Source of the DNA: Strigamia acuminata
Lineage: Eukaryota; Arthropoda; Chilopoda; Geophilomorpha; Linotaeniidae
Direction of reading: 5' to 3'
Assembly: GCA_949358305.1 (NCBI GenBank)
Contig: OX442315.1
Location: 6,039,875 to 6,103,874, forward strand
Length of the DNA stretch: 64,000 nt
Shown in pieces: positions 55,301 to 62,324 of this stretch. Made by a program: the position numbers and the translations under genes. The notes below the pieces were generated by a model. That model saw nothing but the letters and a program-made list of their open reading frames with translations, did no database searches and was not told the DNA's origin. The first letter of the stretch is position 1. Each line of letters opens with the position of its first letter.

Positions 55301-56947
55301 TACATTTCATATTAGTCACTCAATTTGCCAATTTCAATTCAATTGAATTTTTTCGATAATTTTTTAATTTCAAATTCAAATTCGAAATTCACAAAATGAC
55401 ATTTCTAGTGGACATATCATCAACATTTTGAAAATGTTGATGATTTTGATATGTCCACTAGACGTTTTATGTGACAGCCAATCACGGCTGAGTGTTGTTG
55501 ATAACGTGATTTATTCGTTTATTGTTGTGTCGATCGAAAAAAATTTTGAAAAGTGAACTGAACTATTGGTACAAGTTCGCAAACTAGAACTTAGTTCACT
55601 TTGAAAAAATTTGTAGTGAACGCGAACTAAAACTAGTTCACACGGTGATGAACGAGAACTTGAACTAGTTCGCGATTTGGTGAACGAGATACAACACTGG
55701 GTAAGTGCATCACGCCTGCTAGCACCGATTCAGCACGTCCCATTTCGGCGCCCAAAGCATCACTATTTTGCGCAGTCCCTATTCTGTGTCGTGGTTGTTT
55801 ATTTTTGCTTCGATTTGTTTTGATATTAAATAAAATATACGTTATAGATTGGATCAGCTCAAGTTTGGTTCACATTTAATTTTATCACCTGGCGCAGAGT
55901 TGGGACCGCACGGGACTGGGACGCGCGGAATTGGGACTACAACACTGCCCGTGATGGGGCCGTATTTACAAGCAACAAATTTCCACTATTATTGTGTCGA
56001 AATGAAACGTTTATTTGCCAGTGCCGTTATACAGGGAGTGTTTAGGGAATCAGGAGCGGATCTGGATTCAAATTTTCATACATGCGGAGACAATGGAACA
56101 TTCGGTCACATCATTCTGTGACTGATGGTCCTGTGCTAGTAATTAATTGTTCATAAAAGCGACTAATTGAACTTATGTTGACCATTACGTCATCTCTATT
56201 AAGATTAAATACTCTCACATTACTGACAGTTTCTTTACTTCTGTAATAATTATATCACTTGACAAACTAAATTTAACATTTTGTTTCAGCTGACAACGAA
56301 AAGATGTTAAACAAGAAAATTGATGCCGTGGAGAAATCACATTTGGACAGTGGCAAACTTCTCGGTAAATTTCTTACGTCTTTCCTAGTTTTTGATACGT
56401 TGATTTTAATGTAAATAAATTAATTGTAGATGCCAAACAAAGCCAAGAATTAAGCAAGTTGAGGTTAGAACTGGCATCAAATCTCTCCTCATTTGAATAT
56501 ATCTGGAAAGTGGAGAAGTTTGCAAACCATCAAGCTCAGGGAAAATTGAGCAGTGAGACTCACGTCTACAGTGATCCTTTTTATCCCAATAAGAATGGTT
56601 ATAGAATGCGACTAAAACTTTATCCAAATGGTCAAGGTACTGGGAAAGGAACGCATTTATCGATTTTTCTTGCAGTAATGAAAGGCCCGAATGATGCAAT
56701 TCTTAAGTGGCCCTTTGAGTATTCTGCTAAATTGAGTGTGTTGGATCAGTTGCAACATAAGGATCATCATTATATTCAATGGACATCTGATTTAAATGAA
56801 GGTAAAAAAAGTTTTACGAAACCAGTGAGTGCAGTAAATCCAGGCTTGGGAAACCAATGTTTTATTTCGTTGGACAAACTTAAACCATTATATTTAGTGG
56901 ATGATACTATTTTTATCAAACTAAATTTAACCATTACGAGTTTATAA
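49324..56947 (+). CDS. TRAF-like gene F, 5'-truncated, 12 exons, 445 codons open
   Basis: Exons: 49324-49395, 49452-49526, 49587-49673, 50236-50313, 50377-50431, 54411-54554, 54609-54683, 54745-54798, 54873-54956, 55033-55053, 56290-56364, 56430-56947; 1338 nt, in frame with no stop. Begins at the TRAF zinc finger (CDMYPINCDYCDRKFIRR); the RING-like exons of its closest relative E are missing upstream, where satellite DNA lies instead. Coiled coil and MATH (SSFEYIWKVEKF, GYRMRLKLYPNGQGTGKG, MKGPNDAILKWPFEY, YLVDDTIFIKLNL) look intact. It lacks one 84-nt coiled-coil exon found in E. Introns hold a copia-type element, two MITEs and a SINE. Without a start exon expression is uncertain; it could use a start not seen here or be a pseudogene. 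Confidence 0.7.
49713..50011. mobile_element. GC-rich palindromic MITE (299 bp), intron of gene F
   Basis: Ends CCGTACCGCCCCGTTTAAAC and GTTTAAACGGGGCGGTACGG, perfectly inverted, with TA duplications (49711-49712, 50012-50013). The inside repeats CCCGGCGCTAA-type motifs and AAAAATCACCGATTTTTTAC palindromes. A diverged relative lies at 24790-24910. Confidence 0.8.
50014..50180 (+). mobile_element. SINE with 5S rRNA-like head
   Basis: GGTCAGTACTCAGATGGGTG followed by ACTTGCTGGGAAT matches the 3' half of 5S rRNA, including the box C promoter region (consensus AGTACTTGGATGGG, CCTGGGAAT). A tail with GTGGTTTCCCC and GCAAATGCAAGG follows, as in arthropod SINEs. The 5S start is missing, so it is a 5'-truncated copy. 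It sits right against the MITE at 49713-50011. Confidence 0.6.
50547..50762 (-). repeat. 3' LTR of the copia-type element
   Basis: 216 bp; on the minus strand it follows the purine-rich GAGAGGAGAATT (50763-50774), the likely polypurine tract. Appears near-identical to the other LTR. Confidence 0.9.
50808..53936 (-). CDS. Gag-like fusion protein with long acidic tail (1042 aa)
   Basis: Residues 1-~215 resemble copia Gag (UBN2/DUF4219 type): IELLHDGNYLLWSKRVKAAL, LWDDIKKN, LLRLKMTAKETIDQYVNRV. Two CCHC knuckles follow near residues 230-265 (CYNCNKPGHMASDC, CFNCEGSGHKASAC). Then come about 780 residues of highly charged low-complexity sequence: acidic DDDDAEKEND-type stretches near 330-400, about ten 7-residue repeats (KIGETNV/KIDETNV, residues ~400-465), a helical coiled-coil-like part (AERAEVDAKLEEINAKLAKL), and a basic end (RKKKKKRRRRK). 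No catalytic motif. The frame is open over 3.1 kb, which argues for selection or recent spread. The tail resembles nothing I recognise. Confidence 0.8.
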   Translation of the reverse strand: MTDSTTKIRNQIELLHDGNYLLWSKRVKAALNERDLWDTAIEETEPKRPVKGEATHDEDEKTWKTWRKSNNAAKGILIGTLNDEQVLRYDDALTAKQLWDDIKKNMEIDTTDLQYECLDELLRLKMTAKETIDQYVNRVEALRTKCASYGGDIKETQAKYAILRGLREEFDATAEGIRANKTTTLQDARKILRSRETQNNIKIEGSADVAYRADGRKKFEKREVTRKCYNCNKPGHMASDCKNPIFCFNCEGSGHKASACTKPKRERTNTKRATFKRNLEPEGNLCATEISTPTEAVRKEYRFPRSDDGNTWSGADGRTWHDADEQKEECHIVDDNEKSEDDDAEKENDDAEDEDDDTWNNDDDRRRDKIRFRFNVFGDYEIDDEYDPDYEEDDDEFEENDEEIGETNVKIDETNVKIGETNVKIGETNVKIDETNVKIGETNVKIDETNVKIGETNVKIGETNVKIIEKNEESDDFENKNAKLDSKRADIAAERAEVDAKLEEINAKLAKLDEKLGEFDVKEARLDAKLARFVVKLQESDVNELNESVPCRKTQVGNFFETKTDESDAKLNKFKAEISEFDAQHKSTPEVDPDALLGNDESVTENQKENEERNVKFDENELGAPMLRSEADTAKQPEYTDLEIESEIKTSSDEEKFKHADENDEIIDGNREENAQDEIQSEPPPPTQRRAPRSTMAECQVQNLAEKTASEEELMRIKSRAMANVSEEIEPYYDEMEPIKSEEWMDEEMKLMSKQFRSAKKAVNSIESWGRMKKIEDKIETEREQVTSSMASISKGIEAVHSIGSDRVGPSSNENQVCNYKVNNGERSDDDCDTWSKDVRTRSDLGSERVESNAKHDVLDAEYKIERDDNQKRSKFVLDQDGPDDKTQDEFNAGLDRLDKISKNDGEGRDLQAASLEEKIGADLQSSKYDGIGVRHDEDGGNYDSVKLLLHEESKREIFESKDVTPNGKIRTNRKKKKKRRRRKYGKTPIVDNSHEESANHEKKAVRSKTEDFITKIKNQQGNAKKFSNADGKIERNRICKV
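52545..52735 (-). repeat. 21-bp coding repeat within the Gag-like ORF
   Basis: Tandem 21-bp units (plus strand TTTTTACGTTCGTCTCGCCAA and variants with CGTCAA), about nine to ten, coding KI(G/D)ETNV. The seven-residue period could support a coiled coil. Confidence 0.85.
54078..54089 (-). promoter_or_regulatory. Primer binding site, tRNA-iMet-like
   Basis: On the minus strand TGGTAGCAGA follows the 5' LTR after two bases and matches the complement of the 3' end of initiator tRNA-Met for ten bases, then diverges. This fits copia elements, most of which use tRNA-iMet. Confidence 0.55.
54092..54307 (-). repeat. 5' LTR of the copia-type element
   Basis: 216 bp, same ends as the 50547-50762 copy, followed on the minus strand by the primer binding site and the ATG at 53936. 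Confidence 0.9.
55061..55699. mobile_element. hAT-type MITE (639 bp) inserted at a splice donor of gene F
   Basis: Ends CAGTGTTGTATCGAACGCAA and TTGGTGAACGAGATACAACACTG, inverted. The 8-bp duplication GGTAAGTG (55053-55060, 55700-55707) is the exon end plus donor site of the 21-nt exon at 55033. Gene E has the empty site at 45090. Arms are rich in GTTCGCGAACTAGTTC repeats. Confidence 0.9.
55708..56289 (+). other. Rest of the gene F intron
   Basis: Carries the MITE-like block shared with gene E (~55720-55945) and extra sequence to 56170 absent from E; then unique intron. Confidence 0.45.
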
Positions 56948-57767
56948 TAATTGGAAATCACGAATGCTACTATTGTAACTTGTTTTTTCATAACATTAAA
57001 AAAATATTTTGATCTGCCATATTTTTTTCTTTTACCTATATTATAAGAAATGTAGAAAACTGGTGCACGTATTAAATCCGAAATATGTTTATAGTGAACA
57101 ACAATTCTGATTGACTCACCGATAGTACTCGAGTATGTCTCGACAAAGAAATGAATGAGCTGAATGCAGATTGACGATCATTTTTATTTCTCCAAAGCTT
57201 AAGCACGGTAAATTTTACATAAGAGTTTGATCAACATTTTAGTAAGTTTGATTCATCACACCAGCTGATAAACCGAAAGTAACAAGTGGTAACACTTCCA
57301 GTTGAAGTGAAATAACTAACCGATCATTCTACCGATCAGTCTAAACTCTATACAAGAGGTCAGCAAGTAATTTTAAGTGGGGTTCCGAAACTGTTGAAAA
57401 TTTTTATGAGGTCCAAGAAAAAAAAACTCATAATACTTACTAGTTTTAAATTTTTATTTTGACTCATTTAAGTAATTGTATAAAACACAATAGGTAGGTA
57501 TTCTTAAAAATTAATGCGAGAAATTACACCTGCGGTCTTGAGCCAATATTTGGCGGTCCAAGTTTCAACCTTTCGCAGTCCGCCTGTTGCCGACTGCTGC
57601 ACATTTTGTAGCCGCTCTGCTCTTGCAGTGCAGCACGAAGCACGTTCGAACCATAAAGTCTGAAGTAAAAATTGAAAAATGTGATTAAAACGTGGAGGGT
57701 TTACGATAAATGTGAAAATAAATAGTTACTCAGGATTTGACAGCGGCGGCCATTTGTCGTGGGACGC
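56948..57767. other. Intergenic stretch between TRAF F and G
   Basis: No gene seen. GCCTGTTGCCGACTGCTGCAC near 57580 is part of a GC-richer patch of unknown nature. Confidence 0.4.
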
Positions 57768-57928
57768 CTCTGTCGTCGGATTTAAAAACTAAATAGAATG
57801 TATTTCTTGTTGAGTTGTGAGTTGTGAGCGTGTGAGGTCACGCCCGCTCACATGTGTGAGAGATCGGCGCAGCCAATCGTCGCACGTCTCTGTCTTGGAC
57901 AATCGATGGTGCGAAATTCTATATTTCA
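57768..57928 (+). promoter_or_regulatory. Conserved upstream block, TRAF G (copy at 61882-62056)
   Basis: About 160 bp (CTCTGTCGTCGGATTTAAAA through GACAATCGATGGTGCG) recurs before gene H. It holds GTGAGGTCACGCCCGCTCAC, partly palindromic, and a CCAAT box (GCAGCCAATCGTC). It ends about 180 bases before ATG 58112. It may be a shared promoter or simply part of the duplicated unit. Confidence 0.5.
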
Positions 57929-58111
57929 TATCCGAAATGATAACAGTTAAATAATAAATGAAAATTTCTTACAATTGATGAAAAACTATCCAACATGATT
58001 AAATTCGTTCTCACCATTCCGCATCGCCACCTTTTAGCTTTACCGTTTATAGATCGCGTAAGTCTGGTCTAGCTGCGCGCTACGTGCTTGACTCGTCTCT
58101 GTTCAGTCGCG

Positions 58112-61100
58112 ATGAATTCAGAAGTGTTCACTTGTTTCAAGTATGTTCTTTTATTTAGTTTAGTAATATATCTGCGAGACATTTGTGGTTGAGTTTTTTG
58201 CTCGGTTTGTTGCCGAGCACTTCATCGATAAACAGAAAGTAACAAGTAGCCAGACTTTCAGTTGCAGTGGAACAACTAACCGATCAATCTAAGCTCATGT
58301 TTCTTTCTGACGCAACTGATTTTTAAATTATTTTTATTTATTAATTTTTGTATTTTATCTTTAGATGTGGCTTGAAGAGTGTTTTTACCAAGGAACAACT
58401 TGGTGGTCTCATTTTTTGCTGCCGATGTGGTGCCAAAACAGATTTAAGCAGACCACCACTTGTAAATATAATTTTGTCAAACATTTGTGATTATAAACAT
58501 TCATAAAATAATAGCCCAGGCTTCTATTTAGTGCTCTAGAATGTTGGTCAGATGTTGCTTGGCAATTAGTGGTTTATTTATGTTAGTGGAATTTTAAATT
58601 ATATTTCAAATTATACTTATTTCTTCAGGATAAAGCTGGTGGTGACAGGCAGTCAGATAAGTGCAAGTGCAAGTTTGCGCCAATCTGTTGTCAATTTCAG
58701 GTGTGCAGATATCCCAATGTAAATGAAAATAATTCTACTATATTTATTTATAACATTGCAGGGAAATGAACTGGAAGTTGAAAAACACGAAAGTAGTGAT
58801 TTTCATGCCGAGTTGATGATGAAATTATTGCTGACTCTTCAAACCCAGGTAGAATAATTGCATCAAGAGGATTTTTTTCTATAACTTTGTTGTTGTAGCA
58901 ATCGAGTAATGGATTTTCCGAACGCAGGAAGAACGCAGGAAGTAGCAGTGGACAGGTATTGGTAGTATCAAAAATTCTATCGAACAGCAATAAATCCATC
59001 ATTTTAATATAAATTTTGATGAAAACAGAACGAGTGCTGTCAGGAAATGAAAGTTCTTTTAGGTTCGGTGTGAATTTTATGAGGTAAAACCAACTTTGAA
59101 ATTGAATCATTTCTTTAGGTTCAATGCAGGAAAGTTTGGATCAACAATCGGAAGAAATACAGAGACTGGAGAGAAAGTTGAACATTCAAGCAAGTAAATT
59201 GAACATTTACTATCTGCAGTTGAAATGTCAATTTTTGTGGTGGGTTTAAAATTCTATTTCGGTAGATAATTTGGAGGAAACTACAGAGAAGCTTGAAAAA
59301 GAAATCAAAGGTAAATTATCGTAACACAAAAAGCCGTCATCAATAAATATTTTGTCGAATAAATTTCAGCTGAAGACAAAAACAAGGCGATGGAAAAAAG
59401 AATTGGTAAAACTACAGTTTTAACTGTTTCGATGCGATTAACCCTAAAATATGAATTATTTTAGAAATACTGACTAAATGCCAAACCGAACAGTGCGATA
59501 ATATAGAAAACTACCAAAAAACTCTGAACACTGTGATAACAGCCAACAGTAAGTTATTATCCAATATGTAGGTCCAAAAATGAATTTGTAGGTCCAAAAA
59601 TGCATTTGTAGGTCCAAAAATAAATTTGTAGGTATACGTCGGATTTACAGTTTACGTCCGATTTACAGTTTACGTCCGATTTACAGTTTACGTCCGATTC
59701 GTCCAATTTTCTCGGCCAATTTTTAGTCAATTTTGGTCAATTTTGGTCACTTTAGTATTCAGGAATTTTAGTGCAAAAATAAGGGAAAATAGTGTTGGTA
59801 TTCAGAAGTTTAGTGTAAAAGTCAGTGAGTGTAAAAGTCAGGGATTTTTAGTGTCAAAATTAGGGAAAATAGTGTCCAAATAAGATAATCCCTTGATTAT
59901 CATTGTAATTTTGATTTGATTTTAGATCAGTTGACGAAAGCCGTGGGTAAGTAATATTCCTTTATTTGGCCAATACAAAGAAGACTAAAAGAGTAAAACG
60001 AAAACTGTTTCAGCCAATGACAAGAGAATTTTGACTAACAAACTCGGTATAATTATTATAAATGTTGATTTAATCTCACATTAATTGATTTTAATTATCA
60101 GATTATGTAATCAGAGAACAACGGGAGTTTGAGACTGAGTATGTAAAATTTAAAGGTAAGTTGACAGTTTTACCTTATTTTCAAAGGTCGTTACATTTTT
60201 TTTTGCCAATTACATGAAAAATACAATGACAGTACAGTTGAAACTCTTTATAACGAATCGCAAGGGACTGAAAAATCGATTCGTTATAACGAGAGTTCGT
60301 TAAAACGAATTAGCTAAAAAAAATTAAATTTCATCATAAATAATATTATTTATTCATAAACATGCAAGTTTCATTTTAATTTTATCCCAATTTTTTAAAA
60401 TGTTAAAAATTATAGAACGGGACAAATTAACCTCATCTGCTACAATTGATGGCGTCATACCATTGTCAATGGCATTAATAATGTTCAACTTCTCCTGAAT
60501 CAAATTGTTTTTTGTTTGGCAGCCATTTTAAAACCGTAAATTTTTCATTTTCTTTTAGTTTCTAAATATGGGCATTGGATGCTGTAAGTCTCAGTTTTGA
60601 AAATTCGTTATAACAAGAGCTTGTGGGTATTACAGTGTACATAAAAACTTGTTTGTTATAACGAATAATTCGTTACATTGAAATTCGTTATATCGAAAAT
60701 AATTAACATGGTGTTCTATGGCTGGCCAACCAAATCATTTTTAACAATTCGTTATATCGATAATTCGTTATATCGCGATTCGTTATAAAGAGTTTCGACT
60801 GTATAATGTTGATCCAATTATTTGATGGCAATTATCTACAGTTTGTAACGAATTGTATTTCATTTTCTAGATCAAATGCAAATGGATTTGAAAAACAAAC
60901 TGGCATCAAATCATTCGCCATTCGAATTCATCTGGAAAGTTGAAGAGTTCAGACGTAGTCTGGACGAGGCAAAATTTGGGAAGTTCATTGACATTTACAG
61001 CAAACCTTTTTACACCAGCAAGTTTGGTTATAAAATGCAGCTAAATCTATGGGCCAACGACGTAAAACCATGCCTACATCTTGGTCTAGTAGTGATGAAA

Positions 61101-61361
61101 GGGCCGAATGACGCGATACTTCGTTGGCCCGTACAGTACACCGCACATCTTAGCTTGTTGGATCAATTGACAAAAATTGATCATTATTCTGTAACACTGG
61201 AATCTCGTATTATCCAATCAAAAGAATGTTTTGACAGGCCGACGACTGAGAAGAACGCGGAGTATTTATATGAAGAATTTATGCGTTTAGATAGGATTAA
61301 TCACAAGCATTTAGTTGATGACACTGTGTTTATCAAACTCGATTTAAATATTACTAGTTAG
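58112..61361 (+). CDS. TRAF-like gene G, 14 exons, 404 aa, zinc-finger exon lost
   Basis: Exons: 58112-58140, 58365-58461, 58629-58700, 58762-58848, 58899-58955, 59029-59062, 59119-59193, 59266-59310, 59370-59405, 59465-59548, 59926-59946, 60014-60046, 60102-60155, 60871-61361; 1215 nt, open. N-terminal zinc module (FTCFKCGLKS, FCCRCGAKTDL). The third exon joins the start of the usual exon 3 (DKAGGDRQSDK) to the end of exon 5 (CKFAPICCQFQ), so the TRAF finger exon and half of each neighbour are deleted in frame. Coiled coil and MATH (PFEFIWKVEEF, GYKMQLNL, VMKGPNDAILRWPVQY, LLDQL, HLVDDTVFIKLDL) are intact. A pogo-type element sits in the last intron. Confidence 0.8.
59565..59880 (+). repeat. 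Short tandem repeats in a gene G intron
   Basis: TTTGTAGGTCCAAAAATGAA (about 20-21 bp, four copies), then ACGTCCGATTTACAGTTT (18-19 bp, three to four copies), then looser GTCAATTTTGGTCA and TTTTAGTGTAAAA motifs. Confidence 0.75.
60235..60801 (-). mobile_element. pogo/Tigger-type element with transposase N-terminal remnant
   Basis: Ends CAGTTGAAACTCTTTATAACG and CGTTATAAAGAGTTTCGACTG, inverted; TA at 60233-60234 and 60802-60803. On the minus strand 60526-60365 codes, after a frameshift near MAAKQK, LIQEKLNIINAIDNGM then EVNLSRSIIFNILKNW, the CENP-B/pogo-type helix-turn-helix. The catalytic domain is absent. This identifies the family of the smaller MITEs at 28.3, 30.1 and 35.6 kb. Confidence 0.85.
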
Positions 61362-61881
61362 AAATAATTTTTTCGTTTTTCAGTTTTGCTAAACTTGATG
61401 TTTTGATGTGATGTGTTTTCATGTTTTTTGTTGTAATAATTTGAATGTCAAGATTATTATAAAACCATAAATGCGAGTGTGGTTGCTGCAGGGTTATCCA
61501 ATTGGCACAATACCTAATTATATTCATCTCAACTTATCGCTCATTCATTTTTTTCTATTTTTTTTACAAACCATTTTTGCTTAGAAATGTTTTTAAGGCT
61601 GTTTGATAAAATTTTAAGATTTTTTGTATACCATATTTCCATAATAAATCAATAGCCAAACGTAGAACGAATGCAATGAATGCAGTATTTGTTCCACCGT
61701 TCGTAGACGTCAGTTCCGTACGTTACCACTGGGGTGCGAGTCTGAAACAAGTCTCAGTGATGATTTCGGAAGTCTTTACATGTTCGAAGTACATCAAAGT
61801 AAATAAATCTTGTACAACAAATAATTCGTCATCACAATCTGTTTCTCCACGTACACAATTCCATTACTTCTCATCTCGTCG
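61362..61881. other. Intergenic stretch between TRAF G and H
   Basis: AT-rich; no gene seen. It leads into the upstream block of gene H. Confidence 0.4.
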
Positions 61882-62056
61882 CTGGACACCTCTGTCGGCG
61901 GATTTAAAAACTAAATAGAATGTGTTTCTTGTTGAGTTGTGAGTTGGTAACTTGGTAGCGTGTGAGGTCACGCCCGCTCACGTGTGTGAGAGATGGGCGC
62001 AGCCAATCATCGCACGTCTCTGTCTTGAACAATCGATGGTGCGAAATTCTATTTTG
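61882..62056 (+). promoter_or_regulatory. Conserved upstream block, TRAF H
   Basis: Second copy of the block at 57768-57928, about 270 bases before ATG 62325; GTGAGGTCACGCCCGCTCAC and the CCAAT box are kept. Confidence 0.5.
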
Positions 62057-62324
62057 TTACTGTGTTGATATTTCGATGTTTTAGGAATGTGCGGATTCAG
62101 GATTGAAAATTTTTTAAAAAATAGACGTAGAAAAAATAGAACTGGATCAAAAAAACTTATCAATCGGTTTTTGTAATCATATCGGGCGAACGATACATCT
62201 GATCGATACAACATTTCGATAACACACGCCAGGTGCTAATTCATCGAGCGCACATTCCTAGTCGCAGACTTAACTTGGGGAAGTTAGGAGCGGGTTGCGA
62301 CGGCTGCAAAAAAGTTCTTTCGCG

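Noticed and set aside
42498-56947. E and F as one giant gene
   Set aside because: E ends with a complete MATH exon and stop at 46079; F repeats the zinc-finger, coiled-coil and MATH order.
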